This document shows, piece by piece, positions 12,672 to 23,353 of a stretch of DNA of 64,000 nt; the first letter of the stretch is position 1, and each line of letters begins with the position of its first letter. A program made the translations under genes and the position numbers. The stretch is taken from the NCBI GenBank assembly GCA_007644065.1, contig VJWN01000015.1:604658-668657 (forward strand), read 5' to 3'. Source of the DNA: Margaritispora aquatica. Taxonomy: Eukaryota > Ascomycota > Leotiomycetes > Helotiales > Discinellaceae. The notes below the pieces were generated by a model. The model did not search any database. It was given only the letters and a program-made list of their open reading frames with translations, and was not told where the DNA came from.

Positions 12672-13517
12672 ATGTCGACCATCGCCTCTCCGCGAGAACC
12701 TTCAGTAAATGGCCGGCGTGTCCCTTTGATCTCAACGCCCACCTCGTCTTCACGACCTAGTCTCGAACTCCCTCTCGCCCGCGACGGCTCACCCAATCCC
12801 TCTACCGGTGCTTTCCCCCGCCGCAACCGCGCCGCCCTCCGCGAATACTACAACCTCCAAAAGAAAACGCAAGAAGAAGTCTCCGCGGACACCTCCTCCG
12901 AAGTCTCCTCCATCCACGACTCCTCGGACGTGCTGCCCTCAGAATTAGACTCCCCCACCTTCGACGCCGCCGCGCACACCAAACACGTCCTCGAGACGCA
13001 GAGCCTGGCGCAGCTGCTCAAGACGTACAATGGGATCCTAAGCGACATCCGCGCGCTGGACGCAGAGAAGAAGGCCCTGGTGTATGATAATTACAGCAAG
13101 TTGATCACGGCGACGGAGACGATTGGTAGGATGAGGGAGAATATGGATCCGTTGAATCCGATGGCGAGGACGCTCGATCCCGCGATTGGGAGTGTGTATG
13201 AGCGGGCGGAAACGGTGAAGATGGAGATGCGGAGGGGAATGGGGGAGGGGGAGAGGAGGAGGGCGGAGATGGATAAGGTGGAGAGGAAAAGGATTGAGAG
13301 CGGGGAGAGGGCGAGTCTGGTCGTCAGGAGAGTCCTGGAGACGCCGGACAGGGTGAGAGGCTTGGTCAAGGAGGGGGGGATAGAGGAGGCGAGGGATGTT
13401 TGGGAAAAGACGAGAAGGGTGTTGGAGAGGTGGAGGGAGAGAGGCGTGGGTGGTGATGAGGTTGGAGCATGTCTTGAGGATGGGGAAAGAGCTTTGACAG
13501 GTGAGGAGGCTGCTTAG
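12672..13517 (+). CDS. VPS51: GARP complex subunit Vps51
   Basis: Subunit of the Golgi-associated retrograde protein tether (Vps51-52-53-54) that captures endosome-derived vesicles at the trans-Golgi. Single exon, 281 aa. A Ser/Pro-rich N-terminus is followed by RRNRAALREYYNLQ and the Vps51/Vps67 core LAQLLKTYNGILSDIRALDA and EKKALVYDNYSKLI...RMRENMDPL (about residues 115-170), the region by which the family is recognised. The C-terminal half is a highly charged helix, probably coiled coil (KVERKRIESGERASLVVRRV). MSTIASPRE is the first ATG. DNA from about 13110 to 13480 is almost purely purine on the coding strand, unlike the C-rich first half. Confidence 0.9.
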   Translation: MSTIASPREPSVNGRRVPLISTPTSSSRPSLELPLARDGSPNPSTGAFPRRNRAALREYYNLQKKTQEEVSADTSSEVSSIHDSSDVLPSELDSPTFDAAAHTKHVLETQSLAQLLKTYNGILSDIRALDAEKKALVYDNYSKLITATETIGRMRENMDPLNPMARTLDPAIGSVYERAETVKMEMRRGMGEGERRRAEMDKVERKRIESGERASLVVRRVLETPDRVRGLVKEGGIEEARDVWEKTRRVLERWRERGVGGDEVGACLEDGERALTGEEAA

Positions 13518-13728
13518 CTGCCAAATGAGGCCAAGTGAACATAATGACCGAAGGAGTTACGATACCCATTTTTGACAAAACTAATAGACCTTGGAGAATG
13601 CTGTTGATCAATTCTCGGCATTAAAACAATGACTTTTACAAGTTCCATCTAAGGCTAGTATGACTACCTGAAACTTGTCTTTATCTTCTTGTTATACATC
13701 ACTTAATTTGGTTTATCATCCAGTTATC

Positions 13729-14871
13729 CTACCAGCCGCCTTGCCCTTGCACAGCAATCTGATATGGATCTCTGTCCGCTTGACTGACAGATGTTACGAA
13801 AACCCCCATATCACTCTGCAACTCAATAGGAATCTCCTCAGCAATAGCCTCGCTCAGCTTCCCCTGCATAACCTGCCTCAAGTATCCACGTTCAGAGTTG
13901 CTATGAAATGTAGTAATTACACACTTCCCCTGCTCAACAGCAGCCAATGCCTCGTGGTGGCTTAGCTCGCCTGTGAACAGTAAGTCCACGTCTAGTCCGT
14001 TGAGCATGGAACCTCCTGAGCCGGCACAGATGCCTATGGATGAGATTTTAATATTTCGGCTTTGCTCTCTCGGCACGTCTTGTGGTGTAGCGACCGAGAC
14101 GGCGGGTGGGATGCCGAGCTTCGTGACGATCCGGTCGTAGATGTCTCCTAATGTCTCTGGGGTCTCGAAGCGTACTATTCGGCCATAGCCTGCTTCTTCG
14201 AATCCTGGGGGTGGTTTAGCGACGGGCGTGATAACGGTTCTTTTTACTGTTGGCGATCTAGCATATGTGTTAGACAAGTAAATACACGAGGGGACCAGGA
14301 GTAAAGTACGCTATTTGAGCCTCAGTTCCAGTGACGATATCAGCCAGCCAGTCATTTAGTCCACCTGGTGCGGCGTCCACTGCTGTGTGTGGACTGTAGA
14401 CGCTAATTCCTTCTTGGGCGAGGCGTAGGAGGGAGTTCTGTTGAGTATTGCCCAAAGTGAGGGACTTGAGGCCTCTGAAGATTATAGGGTCTGTAGATTT
14501 TGTTAGAATAAATGTGGAGTATTTTGGAAAGCCACAAGAGTACGGTATGCAATGACAATTGAGCTTTTGCTCCTGATTGCTTCGTCGGCTACGGCTTTGG
14601 TGAGGTCGATAGTCAGGAGGACTGAGTTACTCAGACCAGGCCTGTATGGTGCTTCGAGAAGAACTTGTGATTGTTAGTAAGTCTCCGAATCTTCTCGTAT
14701 ATGAGAACTCACGCCCAGTATTGTCAAAACTGCTATCTGCTATTTTCTCTGGATACCTTATAATTGTGAGCTCATGGTTTCATCTGAAGCTCGTTCTCAA
14801 ACTCACAGCTTCCTCATAGCACTCACAACCACTTTTGTGAATGGTGAAACAGTCGGCATAGGTCCCGACAT
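13729..14871 (-). CDS. NIF3: NIF3-like protein (NGG1-interacting factor 3 family)
   Basis: Member of the widespread NIF3/DUF34 family, usually a di-metal-binding hexamer of uncertain biochemical role. Five exons (14871-14807, 14756-14713, 14663-14544, 14490-14310, 14257-13729) with introns of 49-53 nt give 312 aa. Family motifs: WADSSFDNTGLL-like segment (here IADSSFDNTGLLLE), VADEAI and IVIAYHPIIF with the metal-binding HP, GISVYSPHTAVDAAPGGLNDWLAD, then GICAGSGGSM and DLLFTGELSHHEAL, and finally FHSNSERGYL. The metal-binding histidines (AYHP, SPHTAVD, ELSHHE, FHSN-E) are all present, so the site looks intact. Every exon junction restores the family sequence in frame. It shares a 203-bp divergent promoter with the BolA-like gene. 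Confidence 0.93.
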
Positions 14872-15074
14872 TGTGAAGATTGTTCTCTTGAGCACTCTAT
14901 TTAGAATCATATCATTTTCAAATTATATGTAGTCCATCAGCAAGTTGAGTTCAAGTGAATGTCCATGTAGTGAAGCGGCCGCATCCCAATTGTGGCGTTC
15001 TGGGGGACGTGATTTCGGAACTTTTGATTTCATATCAACAATCTATCGAGCCAAAGACTCGACAGCGTACCACC

Positions 15075-15525
15075 ATGGCTGAAGATGCAGGAGTCACGGA
15101 GGATGTGCTGAGGTCTAAGATCACTGAGGGATTGCAAGCTACGCATGTTGATATCGAGGATATGTCCGGTATGTATGCTCTCTTCTCAGATTCGATTACC
15201 CCTCCATAACCCCACCATCCGTCGATGTATCTACGCTCAAACCCATCAATTTGTCCACAACCCAGGTGAAGACTAATTTGGTAATATTTTTCTAGGTGGC
15301 TGTGGTCAAGCATACTCTGCGATCATTGTGTCACCACTATTCGAGAAGAAAACTACACTGGCAAGACATAGGATGGTCAATACGGCGCTGAAGAAGGAGG
15401 TTGCTGCCATTCATGCTTGGACACCAAAGTGCTTCACGCCAGAGCAATGGGAGAAGGAGAAAGCGAAGACGGTTGCACCTGGGAAAGATACGACGGGTGA
15501 GGTTGTCAGTGGTACAACGGCATGA
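15075..15525 (+). CDS. FRA2: BolA-like iron-sulfur regulator (Fra2/Bol2 type)
   Basis: BolA proteins pair with monothiol glutaredoxins; cytosolic Fra2 relays iron status to iron-responsive regulators. Two exons, 15075-15168 and 15296-15525, with a 127-nt intron (GTATGT...TCTAG), give 107 aa. The BolA fold is visible: [21 protein letters not shown] (helix and strand), [20 protein letters not shown], then helix [19 protein letters not shown] with the invariant His of the IHAWTPK motif and PEQWEKE at the end. There is no mitochondrial presequence in front of MAEDAG, which favours the cytosolic Fra2 type over mitochondrial Bol1/Bol3. The Ala/Thr/Gly-rich tail after PEQW is lineage specific. The first 13 residues and the short length fit the family. 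Confidence 0.9.
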
Positions 15526-15992
15526 GGGTTGATAATGCTTGTAAAGTTGGATGAGAGATGTATGGATGATACCACGAAGAAGGATCAGAGACAAAAGATA
15601 TGGGGGCACAATTGCTGAGGAATATATGAAATCGAGATGCTGGAAAACCAGCGGATATGATGATGTGCATTGAGGAAGATTCGCAGAAGGCTGTCTAGCT
15701 CCTACATGCCTTAGCCAGGTTATGGCAATTCTTTAGCACAATGCTACTGGTACAGCTCTTGACCCAAAGCTTGTTCGATGGACAGTATTTCCAAGCATTG
15801 CCAAGTCTTCGTGATGCTGATCATGCTTCCGAGGTGATCTTAGTAGGCACGTCGTCTGTTAACGCAGCTTCAACGCCCCGAAAGTCGTACTGTCGCCTTT
15901 CTACATAGTCGACCGTGGTTCTACCATTTCGCTGTTGATGTGGAAAAAAATCCCGTATGAACATGTGTCCTTCACTCCAATTGCTTCCTCAC
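15526..15992. other. Intergenic between convergent FRA2 and the small membrane protein gene
   Basis: About 470 bp holding the FRA2 3' UTR. No other gene or repeat seen. Confidence 0.45.
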
Positions 15993-16206
15993 TTAGCAGC
16001 TTGCTTTGTTTACTCGCTGGGCGACAAGACTGAATACTGCGACAGAGGACATGAACAGGACGATGTTGTAAAACTGTACATGGTCAGCTACTACTGTCGT
16101 GTGTAGTTTTAGACGTAGATACTAACAGCATTCCGTGAGTATGCACTCTCTTCAGCTTCTGTACGAGCTTCAACAAACAATCGACGAAGATTCGGAAGGT
16201 TTGCCT
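15993..16206 (-). CDS. Probable tiny single-pass membrane protein, 5' exon unresolved
   Basis: Two minus-strand exons (about 16206-16127 and 16073-15993) flank a convincing 53-nt intron with donor GTTAGT, branch GCTGAC and acceptor TACAG, phase 0 on both sides. The joined product reads QNLPNLRRLFVEARTEAEE, then SAYSRNA, then FYNIVLFMSSVAVFSLVAQ and RVNKASC: a short amphipathic part followed by one C-terminal membrane segment, ending at a TAA. A further acceptor (ATTCACAG, preceded by a TCTAAT branch) sits at 16206, so the start codon should lie in an upstream exon. One candidate begins at about 16420 (MKVARPQPSG...) and splices in phase, but its donor (GTAGAC) is weak. Total size would be roughly 60-75 aa. 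No family recognised; the shape resembles small mitochondrial or ER membrane subunits. Confidence 0.42.
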
Positions 16207-16624
16207 GTGAATACCTGATTAGACCCATGATTGATCAAGAGAAAGATGTCTTTTCACCATGATGCTCTATTCTCTCATTCCCCTCTCTTGGTTTCATATA
16301 ATTTTATTTGCATGAAAAACAGTGACAGGGAAGTTCACATGAAGCTCGTTCTGGAGCTGTCTACCCCCCTGTTCGCTAGTGCCTCATTTGGGCCAGAAGG
16401 CTGAGGTCTGGCAACTTTCATGATGAACGACAACATCCACTTTGTCACTCCATAATCCCCGCACAACTTCCCACGAGCGCATCACTGCTGTTCGAATCCT
16501 GACGTTCGAATTCAAATCTGAGATACACGCCAAACTGTTTCGCACACGGCTGCTGCCTCACCGCACAATTTACAAAGCCCTGGGCGTATGAGGGGCACCT
16601 CGAAATCGCCGTCTGTGTTGAACG
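16207..16624. other. Divergent region upstream of APL2
   Basis: About 420 bp between the resolved part of the small membrane protein gene and the APL2 start. It probably contains the unresolved first exon of the former on the minus strand. GTTCGAATCC at about 16487 resembles a tRNA B-box, but no cloverleaf forms around it. Confidence 0.4.
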
Positions 16625-18972
16625 ATGGCGGTAAATAGGATCAAAGGGGCCTTTGCCGCACCAAGGAAGGGAGAGACGTTTGAGTTGAGAGCTGGGCTGG
16701 TATCTCAATATGCTTATGAGCGGAAGGAGGCGATTCAGAAGACCATCATGTCCATGACATTGGGCAAAGATGTGTCTGCACTGTTTCCAGATGTCCTGAA
16801 GAACATTGCAACCTCAGATTTGGATCAGAAGAAGCTGGTGTATCTATACCTGATGTTAGTACTACTGGTCTTTGGTTAACAGGCAATGTGCTAAAATGCC
16901 GATAGGAATTATGCCAAATCGCATCCAGATCTCTGTATCCTCGCAGTGAATACATTCGTCCAGGACTCCGAGGATCCAAATCCGCTTGTACGGGCACTAG
17001 CTATTAGGACAATGGGATGTATTAGGGTGGACAAGATGGTGGATTATATGGAGGAACCATTACGAAAAACACTGCGAGACGAATCTCCTTATGTACGAAA
17101 AACCGCTGCAATATGTGTTGCAAAACTCTTTGATCTCAATCCCACCATGTGCTTAGAGAATGGCTTCCTGGAGACGCTGCAAGAGTTAATTGGAGACCCT
17201 AATCCTATGGTGGTTGCAAATTCGGTAACTGCCTTGGCAGAGATTAGTGAGAGTGCACCAGAAACCAAGGCGCTGCGTGTTACTCCAGCGACATTAAAGA
17301 AAATGTTGATGGCATTGAACGAGTGTACGGAGTGGGGACGGGTCACAATTCTCACTACTTTGGCGGATTACAAGGCAACCGACGTGAAGGAATCAGAACA
17401 CATTTGCGAGAGGGTTTCACCTCAATTCCAGCATGTCAACCCTAGTGTGGTTTTGGCAGCTGTGAAAGTTGTCTTTTTGCACATGAAGTATGTCAGCGAG
17501 GAGCTCAACAAGCAATACTTGAAGAAAATGGCGCCACCTCTTGGTATGTATGGTGTTGAAGTAGCTAGATTCTGCTAACAGTTCCAGTCACACTTGTTGC
17601 GTCGGCACCAGAAGTCCAATATGTTGCTTTAAGAAACATTGACTTGTTACTTCAAGCGAAACCTGACATTCTGAGCAAAGAACTTCGAGTGTTCTTTTGT
17701 AAATACAATGATCCACCATACGTTAAACTTCAGAAGCTTGAGATCATGGTGCGGATAGCCAACGATAAGAACGTGGACCAACTTCTTGCTGAGCTGAAAG
17801 AGTACGCCCTTGAAGTCGATATGGATTTTGTCCGAAGAGCTGTCAAAGCCATTGGCCAGGCAGCGATCAAGATTGAGAGTGCAAGTGAGAAGTGCGTTAA
17901 CACACTTCTTGATCTCATTGCCACGAAGGTCAACTATGTCGTCCAAGAAGCTATTGTAGTCATTAAAGATATCTTCCGAAAATACCCAGGATATGAAGGA
18001 ATCATTCCAACATTATGCAAGTATATCGACGAGTTGGACGAACCAAACGCACGCGGGGCACTGATCTGGATTGTTGGCGAGTATGCTGAAAAGATTAGTA
18101 ATGCAGATGAAATCTTGGCAGGCTTTGTTGAAGGCTTTATGGAAGAATTCACTCAAACGCAACTGCAAATCCTGACTGCAGTGGTGAAGCTCTTCTTGAA
18201 AAAACCGGACAGCAACCAAGGTCTTGTGCAGAAAGTCCTGCAAGCAGCGACAGCCGAGAACGACAACCCTGATATTCGAGATCGAGCATATGTCTATTGG
18301 CGATTGTTGTCTGGTGATCTTGCAGTTGCCAAGGTATTTACCGACGTGCACCCCTTTTTTTGAGACGTAGCTAACAAAAAATAGAGTATTATTCTATCTG
18401 ACAAGCCTCCTATTACCTCGACCATGTCATCGCTCCCTCCCGCACTTCTCGAAGAACTCCTGACAGAACTTTCCACTCTCGCTTCCGTTTACCACAAACC
18501 GCCGGCTACATTTGTTGGCGCAGGCCGTTATGGTGCCGATGCCATTCAGAATGCTGCCATCCAAGAGCAACGCGATAACGCAGTTGATAATCCCATTGCT
18601 GCCGCAGTGGTTGCAACCAATGGCAGCAATAACAATGCCGAGAACCTGCTCGACATTGACTTTGATGGTGCAGCACCTGCATCGGCTGATGCACCACCCA
18701 TGGGGGGTGCATCTGGTCTTGAAGGACTTGGAGGTACACCTCAACGCATGGTTAGTCCAGCAGCGGGTGCACCACCACCTGCAAGTAGCATGGATGATAT
18801 GATGGGCTTGTTTGATATGAGCGGTCCATCACAGAGTGCGATGCAGAACGATATGATGAATGGATTTGCAGGAATGAATATGGGTGGAAGTCAGCCACCT
18901 CCAGCGCAACAGCAGATGAATGGAGGTGAGTCGTCTAAGAAGACGAATGAGGATCTGTTAGGTATGTTTTAG
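16625..18972 (+). CDS. APL2: AP-1 adaptor complex large subunit beta (beta-adaptin)
   Basis: Beta subunit of the clathrin adaptor AP-1, which sorts cargo between the trans-Golgi and endosomes. Four exons (16625-16854, 16906-17543, 17588-18333, 18385-18972) with introns of 51, 44 and 51 nt give 733 aa. The trunk is a typical adaptin armadillo solenoid: [52 protein letters not shown], and [19 protein letters not shown]. After the trunk comes a hinge with a clathrin box, LLDID (626-630), and a Gly/Met/Pro-rich tail ending DLLGMF. There is no C-terminal ear domain, as in other fungal AP-1 beta chains. The third acceptor was set at 17587 because this keeps [15 protein letters not shown]. The trunk sequence separates it from AP-2 and AP-3 beta chains with fair but not complete certainty. 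Confidence 0.94.
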
Positions 18973-21086
18973 ATGAGTGGTCTTTGGAGGAGGGGGGAGT
19001 TATTAGCTAGCGAGAATCAAAAGAAATGCATGAACATGCTTGATGTTGAGAATGGCTACATTTAAGTGTTCCAGTTTTAGACCATGGGTTCTCAATCGTG
19101 TTATCTAATCTAGTGAGCGTAGACCGACTTATCTTTCTCTAGAGTTAGGGTACATCAAGATCGGAAGAAGCTATGACAATCTAAGAATAAATCAAAGTAT
19201 CAAATCGTGATACTTGCCCGAAATGTATAAGTAATGTTCCCCGCAGAGTATCCCGCAGTACCAGCATCAAATCCATGATCAAATCAGTAGTAAAATCCTT
19301 ATCTAGCACTCTAATTGGCAAACCATTGAAGGTCTTCTGGTCAGGAGAAGCTTCATAGCTCTGATATCTACAAATCTAACGACCTATCTAAATTGTGTTA
19401 GGCCACGACTGTCGAACGATTCTCTGCTCTATACATCAATCCACTCCAGTAATCCTTGATTTTGTGAACTAGTAGTAGTCAGTGTTGAAATTGCTACCTC
19501 TAACGTTTGTAGTTCTCGATGATTTGATTTCAGCAAGTAAAGGATAAATGTTAACGCTTGAATTATCATCTTGGTTGTATCATCCACAGTATCTAATTAA
19601 CTCTTTTGAGTATATAATAACATGCAAGTTTGCCGTCAACTCGTAAATCCCTTCCCTATATTCGATAAAAATCCATTGAAGATCAAAAACTATCTCGTTA
19701 TCATTCTTAGTACATTATGATGTGAATCACAATCCACCAACTTGGCATTCGCACAATGCTCTATTGTAATGATTCATTCGCTTTTCTACAATAATCTACA
19801 ATAAAGCCGAAGAATTCATACAGTTGTAAATCTTCTCGCAAGTCTGAGCTTTGTTTCTTTTCCTGCTCATTCCTCCACCCCCAAAAAACAACACCGTATC
19901 TTGACGACTTCAACCAAAATACATCTTCGAAGGAACAAGTACTACTCTCACACTCTCGGTAATAATATGTAGATGCATAATAGATCTTCTTCAGGAAAAC
20001 CACATAACTTGCCCACAAATAAAACCTCGGTTTGTACCAAATCGAGGAAGATCCATCACACACATACCAAAAAAGAAACAATTTTCCTCCCTCTCCAAAG
20101 TCGAGACCTAAAAAGATGTGCCTGTACGACACCTATAGCCACTAACACAGGCCAGAAAGGCCCTATGGGAATAGTGAGTTTACATGCTTAGAACAATACC
20201 TTATTGCATCCGAGAGTCTCCACTCGTCAGAGCCTTGTTGTGGTACTCAAAATAAACCCCAGGATAAGCACCAGGAAAATAATACCCTGTACTGCTGCCA
20301 CTTTTTGTGTATGCCGCGGGGCAGCGATCTGGAGTACTTCCATCAAATAAATCGTCATATGTATGGATCGGGCACTATGCTCAAGATGTTGGGTGTTGCA
20401 TAAATGACGTTTGTGGTGTTCAGGTAGTCAAAGGCCTAAGCAGGAAACGCCCTTCATTGGTGAGAACAGAGTGAAGAGCGAAAGAAAAACAAATTATGTA
20501 AATGATAGGATATCTGTAGTGAAAGATGATAAGCTTTCAGAAAGCCCATCTCCCGTAGATACCCCACGTAGGCAGTGTTCTGTATCGTATTGAATTTTCT
20601 GTTAGCCCTTGACGTGGCCAATTAGCTTGAGATGCCCACCTACCTTGGTGAAACGCCAAAGAAAACACCTCGTCAGCAGTGATTGAAAGAGGCTGGTGTG
20701 ACAAAGCCATATTTGGTGAATGGGAGATGTTCATAGGGCTGGCGATGCAGAAAAATGTCTCACCAAGTGTTTTCTCGCTTAATGGCTTTCTTCCTCCAAC
20801 AAGAAAGTCAACAAGCACCGCCTCTTCGATCAAAAAGAACGATCCTACTGATTGAGAACTCGGTGAAGGAAAGCTTGACGCAACACAAGGTCAAGCCTGC
20901 CCTATACGATGAGAGCCATGCCAAGCATAGCCTTCTTGCCACCATCTGTCCCGCGTTGTGCTGAACTAATGTTACAGTATGTCTTTGCATCCCCCCCGCG
21001 ATCGGTTCGTCCAAACTTCAAGTTTGACAATTTATCTCTTTCAAAACCTCGTCGCCGTTATCTTTGGACACTAAGGATCGAGCGCA
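18973..21086. other. AT-rich intergenic region
   Basis: 2.1 kb without a recognisable gene. AT-rich from about 19000 to 19800, with several poly-A/T runs. The longest ORF (19761-20132, minus) is rich in Tyr, Phe and Cys and looks like chance translation of AT-rich DNA. No transposon ends or terminal repeats were noticed. Confidence 0.5.
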
Positions 21087-22876
21087 ATGCCTCACGTTTG
21101 GTGGCAGGACCATGTTCATGAGCGATGGCTTACTCTGCCCGACATGACGGCAGAGATGTTAGTAGCCTGTCTTGTACTGTTCCTAACGATCGCTGCATCG
21201 TGGTACTGGACCGTATTCCAGCTGCCACTGATACTCGTATATCGCCATCGGTCCGCCGTGAGGGATAAACTTGGTTCAATTTTCCAAGAGAGCAGTGATC
21301 CAGCTCTCTCGAGCCTACGCCTTCTCCGTGAGTGCGTCAGCGACAACGAGCTTAGGTTGTGGCATATATACACACTTATTCCATTACTGGCCATTTACGG
21401 TATGGGGATGATAATTGTGAGCGTCCTTGGACCATGGGCCTTGACACAGAAGAGTAATCGGGATTTAGCTGCAAGTCTCTCAGCATAGACCGAGTCGAAC
21501 GTATCGAATCAAGGATGGCTGTTTGCCCATACAAGGACAAATCGCTCTGCTATGACAGGAACTTCGATCCATATGAGCTAAGGACTGGCGCAATTCCATT
21601 TCGAGATCTCGGGCTCAATATCAAACAAAATGTTACTTTGGAGAGAAAGACAGTTTTCGTACCCTTAAGGCACTATGATTGGGAGTGGTTGTTGGATGGC
21701 AAACGAGTAGTCGACGAGTCATACATGATGGTGTTTGGCAATAACCACAGCAACGGACAAGCTCATTTTATAATGAGCAGTTTGAAAGGGCAAGGTGTGA
21801 GTGACTATGTGCTCCGCGTCAAGCACTTCCAACACACAGGTGCAGACATTCTTTCGCCAAGACTAGATCTTGTTACTGCGGCAGATAGAGCAATAGTCAT
21901 TATCAATGCCATGGGCGTTACATACGAGAGCATGAGCGACGATCCTGTTTTCCCTGTCAGCACCGAACAGCCGATGAAGCTTAATGACTACCTTCGAAAG
22001 TATAACAATCTCCCTGTTACCACCAAGTATCAGGCTAGCTCTATGGGCATTGTCTCGTGTGTTGAGCAATACCAGATTTGCCTGAACTCGCTGGAAGGCT
22101 GCACAGGCTTTCGACCACTGTCGACATTCGCACAGGACCTTCATTTAAACATAGCGACAGACCACAGTGATGGCGGTAGATATTCCTTAGAAGTGCAAGC
22201 AGCTTTGACAGCCATCTACCAACCTCTCTTGTTGACATCTGTTGGGAATGTGCTACACTCACTCGGAACATCTGCGATGGCTATCCGCCGTATTGGAATG
22301 ATCAATCATGAGTATCAGCGCCGCGTTGTACAAGATCAATGGATGAAGGAAGCTCAAAGATGGTTTGGAATTGGACTTGCAGGAATGCAGATGGCAGTGG
22401 TGGAAAATGTCTTGGGATCAGACTCGGATGGGGACAAGACGGGCTTGATTGATATTCCAACAAGAACCCCGAAGATCAAACAAAAGCTGGGGGAAATGAT
22501 CTTGTACAAGGATGGGGGGTACACAAACATTAATGGAACAGGTTTGATAGTTATTTGTGCCGCTATAGTCGTTGGAGGGCTGCTCCGAGCTTTCTATGGC
22601 CCTACTCTTAGATTGAGTGTAAGGAAGAACTGGCTTGAAGAGGACCATGTTAAAGCCTTAGGTCAAAAACTTCAAGATGGCTGGGAGACCGACGTCCATA
22701 AGGCATTCAAGAAATTTAACGACGAAATCGTTACGCCGTTGAAAGACATGATCGATTTCCGGCGGCGCTGGACAGCATTTTCTGGCGCGATTGTGGCATG
22801 GTACAAAAGACTTACAGGGCAAACTGGGGCTCACAATGTAGCTGGTGCTGCCGGGGGGGTTTTCCAGCTTCATTAG
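21087..22876 (+). CDS. Large fungal multi-pass membrane protein of unknown function
   Basis: Resembles a lineage-expanded ascomycete family (unnamed) with N-terminal membrane helices, a big extracellular/lumenal domain and a C-terminal helix. N-terminal helices lie at about residues 22-48 (ACLVLFLTIAASWYW...) and 95-115 (LIPLLAIYGMGMII). The lumenal part has LRHYDWEW, Cys pairs (CPYKDKSLC; CVEQYQICLNSLEGC) and N-glycosylation sequons; the last helix is GLIVICAAIVVGGLL. Two ORFs (21087-21488 and 21515-22876) are in different frames. A 59-nt intron at 21417-21475 (GTGAGC...CAAG) joins them in phase and gives 576 aa, but its branch point is weak. A frameshift or pseudogene cannot be excluded. 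The start ATG at 21087 is also provisional. Confidence 0.6.
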
Positions 22877-23353
22877 AACAATGCCCCGTGAGAGCTCCGC
22901 TTGAGGAAAAGGCTCTCTCAAGACCAGGTAGCGAGGAATGCATAGAAGATAATATAGAATCAGTAACGACAGTACTAGGAGGAAAACAGACAGCACCAGC
23001 GGGGATGGAACAGGAAGGATGTCAAACTTATTTGATTGAATTGCGGAGTTTTTCGTAGAAATTTCGATACAATTTTGGTGGAAAAAAAATCACAATCTGA
23101 ACCAGAAACATAGATAAAAAACATGACTTTCAAATACCAAGCATAGTCAGTATATAGGAAGCTACACGAAGCTTTATATACCGTTCCAAAGTTAGTTTGC
23201 GTTTGATTGTGGCTGAAAAGGAAATTACCGTGAACACTCGCGCCTGCCTCGTCTTGCAACATTTTTCATCCCTATAAAGCCTAGTAACTCTTATGTTATC
23301 ATGCATATTGAACACAGTAGTAACACCATTGACACTCGATATATTCATTCACC
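22877..23353. other. Intergenic, promoter of the secreted protein gene
   Basis: About 480 bp; no gene. Contains a TATA-like box close to the next start. Confidence 0.5.
23273..23278 (+). promoter_or_regulatory. TATA-like box upstream of the secreted protein gene
   Basis: TATAAA about 75 bp upstream of the ATG at 23354, in a plausible place for a core promoter with a short leader. Position-based inference only. Confidence 0.4.

Noticed and set aside
16207..16229. ATG at 16229 as the start of the small membrane protein
   Set aside because: Read carefully, this ATG is out of frame with the following exon and reaches a stop; a first look had missed one A in the run at 16200-16203.
16480..16500. 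tRNA B-box-like GTTCGAATCC
   Set aside because: No T-stem pairing or A-box upstream; no cloverleaf can be drawn.
19761..20132. 123-codon minus-strand ORF
   Set aside because: Extremely Tyr/Phe/Cys/Trp-rich composition expected from AT-rich random sequence; no recognisable motif.
21087..22876. Two separate genes instead of one
   Set aside because: The N-terminal and C-terminal halves together give the family's expected architecture, and an in-phase intron is available; a single gene is simpler.
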